DNA of 64,000 nt from Stenopsyche tienmushanensis (taxonomy: Eukaryota; Arthropoda; Insecta; Trichoptera; Stenopsychidae): assembly GCA_008973525.1 (NCBI GenBank), contig WACJ01000522.1:186001-250000 (forward strand). Reading direction: 5' to 3'. A program made the translations under genes and the position numbers. This document shows positions 1 to 12,112 of this stretch, piece after piece. Under the pieces are notes generated by a model, which saw only the letters and a list, made by a program, of their open reading frames with translations, ran no database searches and was not told where the DNA came from. Every line of letters begins with the position of its first letter. The first letter of the stretch is position 1.

Positions 1-17
1 TGATTGTATGTTTTTAG

Positions 18-1516
18 AATTTAAGTACGCCATGGAAGTCCATAATCACATCTAAGCCATTTATGGGTCTACTGTTGGCTCAAATTGGAGGAAGTTGGGG
101 ATTTACAGTCATATTCAACGAGAGTGCATCGTATTTTAAACTTGGCCTGGGAATCGAATTACAAAATGTATGTCTGATTCAATGTTTAACAGATTAAATC
201 TTAATAATATTCCTATATAATAGCTATAAAATCGCTGATGAAAGTGCACCCATTTCTGTTAAATTTACATTATTTTTGGCGAGATTATCATCTGAAGATG
301 AATCAAATTTGTATCATATCAGCCAAAATAGCAATATCATTAAATGCAAGAATAGCCACTGAATATCAATTAGAACTTCTTTGGAATTGTTGTAGAAATT
401 AACAAAATTAAAATAGTTAACAGTTTAAGTAGGTCTGGTCATCATACTGATTTAAGACAGATATTATGAACAATGAACTCGGATTTATATAATACAAATG
501 TTATTAATTAAGTCTTTCGAATAATATATTTATTTTTGGTCTCAGAAATTCAAATGGAATGCATCAATTAAGTGTAATATGTTTTTTTTAGAGTGGTCTA
601 TTAACATCTCTGGGATATGTAGCTGCATTGGTTATTACATTTTTTACAAGTTGTGTGGCTGATTACCTACTGAATCGCGATGTTGTTTCGATTACAAAAA
701 TTAGAAAATGTTGTAACACCCTAGGTAAGCTGTGGGGAAATATAAGAACACTTACAGGATATTATTTCCGAATCGATTATAAATATTATGTGCAGTCATT
801 TGTAATTCATTGTTGAAATTTTAGGCACTTGGGGACCAGCTTGTTGCTTGATAGCCGTATCGTACATACCTACGGACAATAAACAGATAATGATTGGATT
901 TATCATACTGATGACAGGAGTTGATGGAATAAATAGCTGTGGATTTTTCGTAAGTGCACGATTAAATGATTTATCGACGTTTAGAGCATTGAATGTGCCT
1001 ATGTATGGTTTTTTTTTAAATTGATAAGGATTATTAGGTGAATCATATAGATTTGTCGCCGAACTTTGCTGGGGTCTTAGTTGGCATCGCGAGTGCAATT
1101 TCAGATGGCATTTGCATATTCTGTCCTATTGTGACAGTCCTCATTCTCGGCGATGATACGGTATGATTAAGTCCGTAATGATGTTTAGCCAGATTAGAGC
1201 GTTGATTTAAATTGATGATTCAAATTTTGATTGCAGTCCAATTTGGAAAAATGGAGACTCGTATTTTTAATATCGGCTTCTATGTATTTTTTCGGAAATA
1301 TGATGTTTTTAATCTTCGGCTCGGGCGAAACACAACCATGGAATAATCCAATCGAAAAATCGACGATCAAAGAAGGTATGACACCATATTTGAAATATTC
1401 TATAAAATCAATGGATTATATACGAAAATAAAAACGAATTTTATTTATTTGCAGATAAATCGAAAGAGGAAGCATCTGTGGAATTATTAGAAAAAGAAAA
1501 AAAATTGCAACAATGA
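18..1516 (+). CDS. SLC17-type MFS anion/phosphate transporter, 3' six exons (partial)
   Basis: Six exons with GT-AG borders join in frame: 18-167, 592-724, 825-949, 1038-1160, 1237-1375 and 1455-1516, giving about 242 residues and ending at TGA 1514-1516. The joined product is the C-terminal half of a major facilitator protein. Family landmarks are the PWKSIITS lead-in and WGF of the first exon, the SLGYVAAL helix, the RKCCNTLGTWGPA loop, the exon starting VNHIDLSPNFAGVLVGI, and FGSGETQPWNNP after the last helix. These are typical of SLC17 (sialin, Na/phosphate cotransporter and vesicular glutamate transporter relatives), which move organic anions or phosphate across plasma or vesicle membranes. 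Five to six hydrophobic segments are visible. The tail is acidic/lysine-rich and ends in KKLQQ. The N-terminal helices lie upstream of base 1. Substrate cannot be assigned. Introns are 76-424 bp. No frameshift or stop is seen, so the gene is probably intact. Confidence 0.92.
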
Positions 1517-2490
1517 TTGTGCAAAATCACAAAATTTTCCGTCTATGCAGATAACACATGTTATTTTGCGATAAAATCTAGCGTATATTTGGAATGTTAT
1601 CTCTTAATTTATGAACATTCTGTCTAAATATATTTTTCGTTTAAATCAGTTGTTCCTAACAAGGTCCAGGTAGACTCCTTGCGGACAGTTTCCAGGGATT
1701 TTCTGTTTAATTTAAATTAATTTTTAAGGAATATAATTACTAGATCTTAATATTCGTAATAATGTTAAATATAATGTGATTTTTCATTGGGCGTTTTGAT
1801 GAAAATTATTATTAAATTATTTTTAGCAACTGAACTTTTGCTTATCTCCGTAAAATTAAAACAGTACAAACTCAATAAAACACCAATCTAATAAATCACT
1901 TTTTACAAATTTTTCATAATCTTAGTCAAATTGTTATCTTTATGTTTTTATGAGCAATTTTTACTGTTATGATTGGATTAAATGATATTTATTATACAGA
2001 GAAAAATGTATGGGGGGGGTCTATGAAGAAAATAATTTCTTTAAAAAAGATCGATGAAGGAAAAAGGTTAGGAGTTCCTGCTTTAAATTATAATAAATGA
2101 GAATTCTTCAAGCAAAATGTTCGTATCTGGAGTGATGAAAGTCTACATGTTAACATCCAAAAAATATATTGTTTATTGTGCATTTTGGGCAAATGGAATA
2201 AATGGACCACGTTTTTCCCAAGAAATACAAAATGTTCCTTTCAGAATTTTTATTTTTATAAGATCATTGATATGAAACTAATGCTCTAACCTAGTGATAT
2301 TTATATATATTTTTTAAAATACCAAGAAATAAATCTAAAGATATAATTTTTATGATTTTTACAATTTTATAAAGATGAACTGTCTATGACTTAATGAATA
2401 AGCTAAATCAACAATATACCTATTTAATGTTTAATTTTTACGAAAATAAATTCTTGACCCTTTTAAACCCGACTTTTTTCAGTTATGGGG
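1517..2490. other. AT-rich 3' flank, no gene seen
   Basis: This stretch is the transporter 3' UTR and flank. I see only AT-rich sequence, short homopolymers (a G run at 2011-2018) and no coding signal. Confidence 0.5.
1874..1879 (+). promoter_or_regulatory. possible polyadenylation signal of the transporter gene
   Basis: An AATAAA hexamer lies about 360 bp after the transporter stop codon in AT-rich 3' flank. Other near matches occur nearby (for example ATAAAA around 1572), so the site really used is uncertain. Confidence 0.3.
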
Positions 2491-2491
2491 G

Positions 2492-2523
2492 AAAATCTGT
2501 TATCTGGAAAATCTGTTATCTGG
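2492..2523. repeat. 16-bp tandem duplication
   Basis: The 16-bp unit AAAATCTGTTATCTGG occurs twice back to back (2492-2507 and 2508-2523), just left of hAT-derived sequence. Confidence 0.85.
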
Positions 2524-3428
2524 GTCCATTTGTTCAATATAAAAAATCACTTGAAGGCCAAAGAATTTTATTTATTTAAGAAAAGATAAAAATACAATTT
2601 AAAAATAGATAAATAAAACACTAAGAAATTCAAATATTATTTTGAAAATATGCCCGAAGTAACATTAAAGCATCGATTGTTTCATCATTTCGTCTGGATC
2701 TGATTTTGGTAGCCAGATTGCAACTTGCTGCTGAAAATGCACGCTAGGTCTCCACACTTGTTGGAGGTATCGTCATTAGATATTTAAATGCTAGTTCGAG
2801 GTGATGACTGCGTGAGCCCCCATTTTCGTATAACACCATTAATATGACTGATAAAACTCCTTTCTGCTGAGATATGGACTAAAACTTGCAAAATTCCCGA
2901 TTTCTTAACAAATTATTTATTTCCGTCGCTGCAGATGAATACTTTGATAATTATATTACGGAGGAATACGAAAACTCTGAATCCCGTATCTATTATATTT
3001 CATATCAATATTCCCATTATCAGAGTCGAGGTATAGTAAATACATCACCGGTAGAGAAAGGTTTGTAAATCCCGTTCTTGCGTAGTCTGTTGATCCATGC
3101 TCCCGCTCCATATGTAGCAATGCTAACATATAGAGCAAAATAGGCCGAACGTATAAGGGAAAGGTTAATTATAATTTGAAAAACATATATTTACTATATA
3201 TATATGTACACATATATTAGACAGTTACTACCCATAGGCGTCGCCTAAGGTCGCCAATTAGTAGTTACACCACTGTTTCCATGCGTTCAGATTTCGGCGG
3301 GAATGTCTCGATTAGATAAAAATTTTAATCCCGAATTTTTAGGGGTTTCGTTTACTAATCCCGGAATTCATGAGCACCTAAAATTGTCCTGGATCCCGGG
3401 ATCCGGGATCCCTGGATTGGATTCCCTA
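2524..3428. mobile_element. degenerate hAT-derived element, copy A
   Basis: The segment shares long stretches with copies at 27.5, 38.7 and 61.6 kb: the AAGAAAAGATAAAAATACAA block, the strip matching the hAT C-terminal coding part seen intact at 27.8 kb (around 2650-2780), the block around 2860-3060 with GACAAATTATTTATTTCCGT-like sequence, and the ending CATCACCGGTAG. The right end carries subterminal GATCCCGGGATCC-type repeats (3391-3412) and a terminus ATTCCCTA at 3421-3428. The terminus is the inverse of the left terminus of copies C and D (TAGGGAATCC / TAGAGAATCC). Coding capacity is lost. The left terminus is not clear. Confidence 0.65.
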
Positions 3429-3606
3429 CTCTCAACTGAGAGGGTTTTTTCGACAGCAGACTCAATAAAAACAAAATTATAGTCAAGTTTAAAAGAAAAA
3501 ACGTTCAATGCACCTTTATTTTTAAAATATGTATTTTTGAAGTGTAAATACAATTCTGATCTTTTTGACTTTGCTTGTTTGGTTTCAAGCGAACATTTGT
3601 TTGAAA

Positions 3607-3697
3607 CCCTCAAAATTTCACTTGATTTCGCACCTTCGTTTACGAGAAAACGAATAATTACGGGTTGCGCAACAGAGGATGCTACTTCTCGTCATAA
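3607..3697 (-). mobile_element. mariner (SETMAR-like) 5' end fragment, inverted partner
   Basis: Read on the minus strand this matches 4321-4403 over about 85 bp with few differences (shared GTAGCATCCTCTGTTG and TTTTCTCGTAAA). The plus-strand partner runs into mariner N-terminal coding sequence, so both appear to be the start of the same mariner subfamily in opposite orientation, about 650 bp apart. Confidence 0.55.
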
Positions 3698-4320
3698 TCT
3701 CGTCATTCATTTGGGGTAATAATAATTCAAGAAAGATGTCTACATCCAAAAAAATATTTTTCGACGTGCATTTTGAGCAAATGTAATCATTGGACTACAT
3801 TTCTTCGAAAATGGTACTAAAAATGCTGATACTGTAAACACAATTCACATAAAGCTAAAATTTAGACAAATATTTCATATATCAAAAAATTAGATTAAAC
3901 ACAAAGATGTGTGCAAGATTTTAAACTGATTTACAAAAATGATATGATTATGTGGTATAAGTTTTCATTCAAATCGATTTTTCAAACCCTATGTGTTGGC
4001 AACTGGATTACAATGTTTTTTTACGCACGCACATAAATATTTTTGAGTAACATGACTACTGTTAATAAGTATGACTAATTTCAATCAATCAAATTTTATC
4101 ATTGGATAATTTTGACAGGCAATTCTAATTACTTAACTGCAAAAAAAGATGATAAAAATGCGCAAACAACTCAAACTATTATCTGTTATATAACTCAAAA
4201 CAGCTAATTCTTCGCATGTTTCAAGGTGTACACCGTGTAACCGGAACTGTGTGTTTTATTAACCACCTAATTGTATGTTTCCTCTACAGAAATATAAAAT
4301 ATTATATATAATAAAGAAAG

Positions 4321-4450
4321 CGAGAGTAGCATCCTCTGTTGTGCAATGCGTAATTATTCATTTTCTCGTAAATGAAGGCGTGAGTCAATTGAAATTATGA
4401 AGAAACTTGAAGCACAATTCGGCGATGCTACTCTAAGTATTTGAGTTTAA
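4321..4450 (+). mobile_element. mariner (SETMAR-like) N-terminal remnant
   Basis: Plus-strand translation around 4388-4443 reads KKLEAQFGDATLS, the helix-turn-helix start of a mariner transposase. The better preserved copy at 47.35 kb reads RRFEAQFDDATLSKTQVFDW. A frame break follows at once; only the first part is present. Confidence 0.55.
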
Positions 4451-6240
4451 TTTGAGTCATAAATCAGCTCTGAGTGAGTTTTCAGTTGTCTTGATCTTGA
4501 TCCAACCGATCGTCTCGGCTGCGAGAAGACCTGGTCTTCTCACTGGCTTCTTAGATCTCATATGTGATAATATCTGATGATCTCATATCATTAATAATTT
4601 TGAATGTTTCGGTCTCTAACTAAATTCGGAAATTACAGTTCTGATTGAACTCTTAACATCTGTAAATACTCGAAAACCATCGCAGTATTCCTAGATGATA
4701 TTTGCAAATTAATTTTCAAACAGACGCTGATTTATATGAAGATTGGGCGAGTTGCACGGAGCCATTTATGCTCGGTTTTATATTCGGTCGTTTGCAATTT
4801 ATACGAAAATACTTCTGGAGGGCTTCTAAAAACTCGGCCATTTCTTCGAAAATGACTTTCTGTTTTATGTTCGAATTGCAAGTCATCCCGTTGGGCGCTC
4901 TTGAAACGCGCGAGAACCGAAAAAGATTTTTGCTTTAGAACAATTTCGCCTGTGCGAATGGTTTGGAAAAGATGAAGAAAGAAAATGCCAATAATTTCAA
5001 ACGGAATGGATGGTCATAAAGTAAGAAGACTAAAAAACGGCAGTAAAATATTCAATCGCGCCGTTCCATTTATAATAGACTTACTTTGTTGGGATCGCCT
5101 AATTTTAATTAAGTGCTCCCTTAATGCTTCCAATATTTTCCGAGTGATTTGATCATTAATTTTTAATCGAATCAATCTCTTTAAATATATGATTGTTTAT
5201 ATTAAAAGTCTTCAGATTATTTTAGCACCTCTATTAATTTGCAAGCTAAATTAAAAATATAAAAAAAGGGCATATTTTTCAGATTTTAATCATCAAATAA
5301 CTCACACTTCTCAACAAAAATTCTAAGACCGTTCAATATATATATTTGCATACTTAAGGCGCGAAAAAAAATAATTTTAAATAATTATAAACCATTATTA
5401 TTTTTTAAAAAAAAAATTTTTACAGAGTCATCTTTTGTCATAAATAAAAACTTTTTTATATCATTTCATTTTTAAAAAAACCATAGCATGTATTTGATGC
5501 ACCAAAAAAATATAAACGTGTTAATATTTTACAGCAACATAAAAATATGAATTTAAAAAATAGTTCATAATGTTTATAGTGGCTTTTATACGTAAATAAA
5601 ATAAGTTTTTTCAATTCAATATTCACACCATACATAATGTTATCATCATACAAATAAACTATTTTTTAAAAGTATTCATAGATGGCATTATAAATTTTGC
5701 TTGATTTGTAAGAAATTAACTTTTAATCGTTTTTAAAATAATTTAAAAATTAAAAAGATATCCGAAAAGTCAATGATATTTGGCGATGAATAAAATATTG
5801 TAAAAAAAACCTAACCGTATTTAACCTCAACTATTTCGACTTACTTTAGTGCTCTGACTACTTAAAGATCCAGATTTTATTGCTTAAAATCAAATCAATT
5901 TATGAAATCCTTGATTAAAAAAAGGATCGGGTGTATTTAGTTTAATGACGCATAGATATGTATTATTGAAATATCAATAAACAATAATATTTAGTGTCAT
6001 CTATGCTTCGACTTTATAAGCATTTATATCTATTCAATATTCGCACCATTTAATTATTTAGAAATATTATATTTTTTAAAAATAGATGGCAGTAAATGGC
6101 AAATTTTGCATTATCCACAGAAGAATTTAATTAAATTATTCACATAGCTTTATAAATTCTGGCAATATTTATTTGCTGAAAACATTACATATTTGGTCAG
6201 ATTTATGACCATAATTTATTTTCTGATTTGCACCACTTAA
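4451..6240. other. AT-rich stretch, nothing recognised
   Basis: I see no exon-like coding signal, no transposon protein and no clear repeat here. The open frames present are short and low in complexity. Confidence 0.5.
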
Positions 6241-6965
6241 TTCCCAATTATCCCCGGTGGTCATATTAGGCCATTCATTTAAAGAGGGGGGAAAAGCGAT
6301 CACCCTGAATTTTTAATGGTGGATAATATCCCTTTTCAAATCCCTCCCACGTAGTTAACAACATGTTCTGATAAAGATCCACACGTTGAGCGGTTTTAAT
6401 GGAGAGAAAAAAAAAACTTTTGGCCCGATGAAAACATAGCCCTTTCATAATTGCGCGTATTTTGCCCGGGGCTTAAAACTTGAAAGGACCGATCTTTGTA
6501 GGGTGGGAGCCGAACCGCCCATTCCACGCGGCGGTTTTTCACAAAAAAAAAGCCGCGAAAAAAATTAATTTCACATTCTGAAAGGGCGAAAAGCAATAAG
6601 GTAGACGAAAATTCGCTCGGCGATTAGTCAAAAGTCCAACAATTGTTTTTAATCGCTCCTGATTTTTGAATAAATCGCGCGCGTGTTTGTGATAAGGTCC
6701 TTTAACCTTTTCAAGAGCGGTAAATATATTATAATACAACACGACAGGAAGCAACCGTCTCATGAAGTGATTCGTTGCATGCAAGTGACAGTCTCTCTCT
6801 CGACTGCGAAAAATGTGAAAAGAGACACCTGTCAACTCGTCATCGTATTTAGTGCCTCGTCCTGTATACCGAGGATGGCTTCTGGAATATCTGGATGCTC
6901 CAATAGCCACTACAACCTGCCCCTTTTCAAAACGCCCGAGTTAAGTAGCCCGAAGCACCGGTAAT
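6240..6965. other. less AT-rich, non-repetitive block; candidate cis-regulatory island
   Basis: Base composition shifts towards GC. The block is rich in non-repetitive words such as CCACGCGGCGG and ends in a CT/GC-mixed section (6700-6950). A 123-codon open frame on the minus strand has no recognisable domain and looks accidental. It could be a conserved non-coding element; nothing in the sequence alone proves function. Confidence 0.25.
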
Positions 6966-7840
6966 AACAATATATGAACCAGATGGGCTTGAATTTGTAC
7001 CCTCCGTAAGCCTTGGAGAATTTTGGATTCAACATCACTTTACGTACACATAACAAGCATAAAATTATATCACAATGATCAATCAATTGCGTAGTAATTC
7101 GCTTGAATATTAACCAATAAAAAATAAATTTACAATAGACTATAATAATGCTTTTCGTTTGGATTTCGATTTTCATGGATAAATATACGAATTTTATATT
7201 AAACAACTAAAAATAACACACTTGAACATTCACAAATCTTTGATATTGATATGAAGAGTTACTAGATATTTCAGGATGCGACATGAGATGGTATTTTCGA
7301 GTCCCCCGAGGACTCGTTTCAACAGGTAGATGAGGATGTGCTATTAATTATTTGTAATTTAATCTATCTATATAATGCAAATGGTCCCTGGTCACACCTC
7401 CTAGATGTTGCTAATACTGTTGTTAGCATAATTAACACGATGGCATATGATTTAAAATTGATATGCTTGCGAGAATACGTTTTTTGTTAACTTTTAAGTC
7501 TCATAAAATTGCCAAATTGTACACAAAACAACGATATACATAAAATTCATAGTATCGATCTTAGCTCTAGTAAAGTTATCTTTTAAATTTAAAGTAATCT
7601 TCATTTTCAAACAAAATTTTGCTAGAAATTAGAGTGATTAAGTCATTCAATTTTCATTATAGGATCTTCCCAAATAGTCCCATGTTATTTATAGGCTGGA
7701 TATTAAAGAATGCATAGCCTGCAAGTTTGGTATTTAAAAAGATTGTGTTTCTTGAACCGTGTCTCAATACAGTTATAATTAAAATTTTAATGATGTTTCG
7801 GTCCTTTTTAAATTTGTAAAAATAAACATTTTTCAGAGCA
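6966..7840. other. AT-rich stretch, nothing recognised
   Basis: No coding or transposon signal is seen, apart from a short repeat word at 7747-7770 shared with 40.75 and 57.19 kb (TTCTTGAACCGTGTCTCAAT here). Confidence 0.45.
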
Positions 7841-7849
7841 TGAAATCGC

Positions 7850-8540
7850 TATCGCTGATTCGTTTCTATTGTTGTTTTACATTGCATGGAAAACTCCCCG
7901 AGCTTATGTTTTAACTGTAATAGATTTTCCTGGAATTCACTGTTAATTTCGAGTGACAGGGAAAACTTTTCAACGGAAATTCGAATTTTTAAAAATCTCT
8001 TTCACGACACGGAGAGTGCTTTTGATGTTGACTTTTTTTTTGTTTTTCCAGTTTAGGCGCTTAATACAAGTACCCTTATGCGTCGAAAAATATTCCATTG
8101 AAATATTCGCTCCCGTATTCATGCACGGAGCCCCTTTTTAAAAATAAAAACATTTTTTAGATGTCAGTTTAGAAGTTACGATGCGGTTTTCCATTTTGGA
8201 GGCGTACAGGAAAACACACATTTTTGATATCTTCATTTTTAATGGCTCCGATCGCGGAAAATTGATATGGGGCTTTTCCTGCCGCAATGATTTATGGCCC
8301 AAATTAAGGGCCTTTTTCGCTAGGAAAAAACTTTCACTCACGTAAAGACCCCGGGATCCGTTAAAACGTTGCCAGGACACCCGGGGTTTATAACGCGAAA
8401 AAGTTTTTTTATATGCAAAAGGGGACAGCTTAAGGCGCACACAAATGTCAACTGCCAAGCATATATTATCCTGAACAAGGATATCGAAAAGTGTTGCTGA
8501 AGGCACGACAAGGAGACTTACTAAATTATATGAAAACATT
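7850..8540. other. less AT-rich, non-repetitive block; candidate cis-regulatory island
   Basis: The block has mixed composition with GATTTATGGCCC (8289-8300) and other Hox/Caudal-like TTTATGG words, plus CCCGGGATCC and CACCCGGGG. It has no repeat partner in the window and no recognisable coding. Function is inference only. Confidence 0.22.
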
Positions 8541-8796
8541 TATATACACTAGGCATAACTTTTATTTATTGTCGAGCTTCTTTTTTTGGCATTCTTCAAT
8601 TTTACGAGGCGATTAATTATTTTATTATTGAAAATACCAACTATAAAATCCACAAAGTGTCCATTCAGATGGAATAATGCTTAAATCACATTTCCAAAAT
8701 CCAGAATATGACTCAAGAGAGAGCATCATGAAGCAAAAATATATACAAATAAAAATGTTTTTTGGTATTGATCATTCATTTAAATGAATTTATTAT

Positions 8797-10087
8797 CGTT
8801 ATATTGCACTCATATGTCTCTAACTGTAGGTATGCGAAATTAAAGTTGCTCGAAATCAGCTCGAAGTAGCTCGAAGTCAAATTTAGCTCGATAGTTTGTC
8901 ATGTGTGGTTGAATTTTCGAATCAATAATGTCAAAATATCTTAATAAAGGAACGAAAGTTAAAGAAGTTTGAGGAATTAAAAAAAGACATTATCATGAGG
9001 AACCCGACTGGAGTCAAAAGTTGGTGCAATTGACAGAAAACCATCGCTTTAAAAAATATCCAAAGCTTGTAGATATGACTCCATTTCTTAGCCAAGAGAT
9101 AAAACAGCATTTCTTACCAGTTTATAAAGATTTGTACAGGGTTGAATTATTTCAAAGATGCTTGGGTGGCCATACCCAAAATGCTAATGAATGTTTTAAC
9201 TCGACGGTTTGGCGACTGGCTTCAAAGCATTCAGCATTCTGGTGTAAAAATCATTGAAATATTAACATAAATTGCTACGGGAATATTTAATAACGACTAC
9301 AGCTTCATTTTGAAGATGATGAATACATTAAATATTAATTATTGGCACCTACTGTAAAGTCTTTGCTGAAAATACCGATGAAGCGCAGATATCGAGATAG
9401 AGACAAAAGCAACTCGCATAGCACGAAAACAACAGTTAGTCGAAGATAATCAACTTTTTTAAGAAAGCTGAATATCTATTATATGCACTTGGAATCATTG
9501 GTTGATCGATAAGTCACTAAAATTGATAGTTTTATCGCATTGAAACTTTAAACTAGATTATCTCGAATCTGCGTTTTCAAAATGTTCGCCAGTCGTAGCT
9601 TGAAAAGTTTTTGATCGATCTGACTGAAATTTTGAGATGTTTCTCATTATAATATTTTCTAGTGAACTAAGCTATAGTTTTAAGGTTTTCGTGTAAATAA
9701 ATGATTTTTTGGGGTAAAAATTATCAAGAAAATATTAAAAAATATGAAATTTTAACTAAAAAGCCTACTAATTTTTTTATTTTATACGTTTTTTTTTTAT
9801 TTTATAGCTTAGTTGACTACCTACACATATTGAAAATCAAAAAATATTTCCATTTTTTATTTCAGTTCAACAGAAAACCTTCGAAAATTGGCGAGCGGTT
9901 AAATAACACGAGAAAAGACGCCTAATGAAATACCTTATAAATTCGCCATTTTGTTTTTTATTTTTAAAAAAATAAAATATAATAGCACTTTAAGGTTTTA
10001 GTAAAATAATGCCAAAAATTTAAAATGATACGATTATTTTATCACTATTAAAAAAATCACGAAAAACGACTAATTTTCGAGCGATTA
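8797..10087 (+). mobile_element. Mutator-like DNA transposon remnant, copy 1
   Basis: This segment aligns along most of its length with 48538-49616. It shares an about 220-bp 5' block (the tract with AGCTCGAAGT), the transposase-like coding part and the AT-rich tail with GATACGATTATTTTATCAC. About 230 bp at 9765-9995 are absent from copy 2, so one was inserted or the other lost it. The G-rich terminus seen in copy 2 is not present here; the right end stops about where copy 2 has its last 20 bp. Confidence 0.65.
9021..9257 (+). pseudogene. Mutator-like transposase C-terminal fragment (copy 1)
   Basis: The frame reads KYPKLVDMTPFLSQ, LPVYKDLYRVELFQRCLG, GHTQNANECFNSTVWRLA and then breaks. The combination 'ELxQRCLGGxTQNANExFNSxVW' is characteristic of the Mutator-like transposase domain common in arthropod genomes. 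A 1-bp indel near 9230 shifts the frame; the continuation (KIIEILT-type, IFNNDYSFILKMMNTLNI) is readable in another frame to about 9350. The start ATG used by the open frame is internal, since homology with copy 2 begins upstream (GAACCCGACTGGAGTCAAAA). The copy is non-functional. Confidence 0.6.
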
Positions 10088-10144
10088 CAAATATATTGCA
10101 AAATACAAAAATAGTTATTTCGTGCTATTTCAATAGCCCTGGCA

Positions 10145-10200
10145 CTTAGGATATAGGGCCTATATGTGAAACGTGTAAAAATACCCCCTTAACCCCCAAC
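10145..10200. repeat. short dispersed repeat shared with 56.98 kb
   Basis: The tract with GGGCCTATATGTGAAACGTG resembles 56983-57035 (GGGCCTATGTGTGAAACGTA), followed in both by an AAAAAT and C-rich run. Origin unknown. Confidence 0.5.
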
Positions 10201-10252
10201 AACAAAAAATTTAGTCCATGTGCAAAACATCCTGTACAAAGAAGCGTGTAAA

Positions 10253-10365
10253 TGGAATTCTAACGGTCAGTTTATTTGGTTTTGTGTGTTTGTCAGCCAT
10301 TTTGTTCAGTCACTGTAAATTCTTCCGATGGAGACATCGTCGAGCGCCCACAAAAGAGATTTATA
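10253..10365 (+). repeat. dispersed repeat with conserved frame LTVSLFG..CLSAILFSH, copy 1
   Basis: Plus-strand translation reads ILTVSLFGFVCLSAILFSHC then KFFRWRHRRAP. The same frame is kept in copies on the minus strand at 31.9 kb and 61.55 kb. It may be a piece of a transposon coding region; no known domain is recognised. Confidence 0.5.
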
Positions 10366-12010
10366 CTGATGTCTGGAGAAGTCTTGACTTCTATCATTTT
10401 CAACCTCTCATGAACCATACATCAATGCGTTTTCCTTATATACTGTTTTTTTAATTATTTTAAATGTATCAATTCTTATATATGATATTAGGGTGACCCG
10501 AAAGTATACGACAATTCTACAACGAGACCTTATATTTGAGCTCAGTTTGTATCCAGATACAGTGACGAAATTATCTTTGTCAGTTACTTTTTTTTGTAAA
10601 ACCATTGTTAAATATTATTTTTATGCAACAGATTTTTACTATTGTTGAGGGTAAAATTTCTAGACCCGAAACTAATGTAATTCGCATCCGGCATTGTATG
10701 CTGCTTTTATTAATTTGGTTTGGAATGCCACAAAATGTGAGTATGATGTGCAAAACGAATAGGATAGGTGCTATGGGGTAGGATGGGTATCCCGCATACC
10801 TTTTTAACAACACCACAAAATTATTCCTTTTAAAAATGCATTGTGACTAGCAATGAGTAATGTGTTACATGATAATTTTTAATTTCTAAGCCGGAAAATT
10901 TTACAAAAAATTAATCTAAGGACAGCCAAAACTAAAGGAAGATGTGTTGAATAATAAAGGCAATTATATTTTATAATTCGGGTCCACCTAATAATAACTA
11001 TCCTTTCTCTTGGTCTTTCAAAAGCAAATATATTCAAAATATTAATATCAGAATCATATTAATTTTAGCTTTGTTTTCTAATATATGGACGTTCAAAATT
11101 TATCCCACAAAGTTGAAGATGGGTTTTAATAAATAAGACGATTCTCATGAACGAGCCCATTGAACCATAACATCTCTGCTTAACAGCACGTCAACGATTC
11201 CATTGAAAGCTTTCGAGTACAACATTTGATCCAGATCCTTGCACATCCTCTGCCGTTGTTTCCTTCTTATAAATACATAATCTCTCCCGTCTTCGTTTTA
11301 TCGACAGTTTACAGATGTTGTTAGAGATAACCTGATGCATACTTAAACACATCCAGAGCGCCTACTTCCCGGGGGAATCGAAACGTCTCACATATTGTAT
11401 GATTCCCTCGAACGATTCTAGTCGCATTAAATTATGGATTTAAAGTGGATGTGAGCCAGAAAAGCAAGCGCCATTGACAGCACTGACAGCTTTCATCAGA
11501 ATATCGTCTTGCGAGCTCCTCATCCTGGAAATCCGATCAGCAATGCCAAACCGTCGTCACGAACCATCTCCTCTGACGACGAGGAAATTTAATAATTTAT
11601 GTACGTTTTATAAATCTTGGATATAGGACTTATTTGAGGGTGACCTCAATCTGTCTTTTGGTGAAAAAATATTTTTATAAAGCGCTCTTTTTCGGCAGAA
11701 ATGCGCAAAAAAACCCACTTTGAATAATTAAATTCTGATGTACCGAATTTTTCAAGCCATGCTGATTAAAATATATTTTTATCTCAACAATCCGACATGA
11801 AAATGAGGACCTATTTAAAAAAAAGTAGTAAATCCGAAATACATGATAAAAAGGATAAAAATGTTATTAAAAAAATAATGAATTTGACACCAATGAAATT
11901 TATGAGCGTAGTATTTATTAAAAGACTAATAATTAAAAAGCATCTTCGTTGTTCAAATCAATTTCAGTTTATGTAAAAGGACAGAAGAAGACCGATCAAT
12001 TGCTTCTTTC
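10366..12010. other. mostly AT-rich; mixed block at 11130-11590
   Basis: 10491-10515 (GGGTGACCCGAAAGTATACG) looks like a lone mariner-type terminus. 11130-11590 is less AT-rich, non-repetitive and has TAATTTAT-like words; it could be regulatory. No gene is recognised. Confidence 0.3.
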
Positions 12011-12013
12011 TAA

Positions 12014-12112
12014 CGCATGCACTGTCGTCAGATGGCCATGGCTGCAGGAGGATGTCCTTCCCGCAGCCAGATCTTTCTTGCTCTCTCTCTCTCTTTCGTA
12101 TGAATAAATTCA
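12014..12112 (+). mobile_element. LTR fragment (LTR family with GCAGCCAGATCT)
   Basis: The segment has GGCTGCAGGAGGATGTCCTT, CGCAGCCAGATCT, a CT-rich run and TATGAATAAA. It matches the LTR-like sequences at 31.5 kb (minus), 41.5 kb (plus) and 59.2 kb (minus). Only about 100 bp remain. Confidence 0.6.

Noticed and set aside
6539..6910. 123-codon minus frame as a gene
   Set aside because: No domain, no splice context and odd composition; it overlaps frames on the other strand with equal merit.
10491..10515. Complete mariner element at 10.5 kb
   Set aside because: One terminus-like word only, no partner terminus within 2 kb and no transposase coding.
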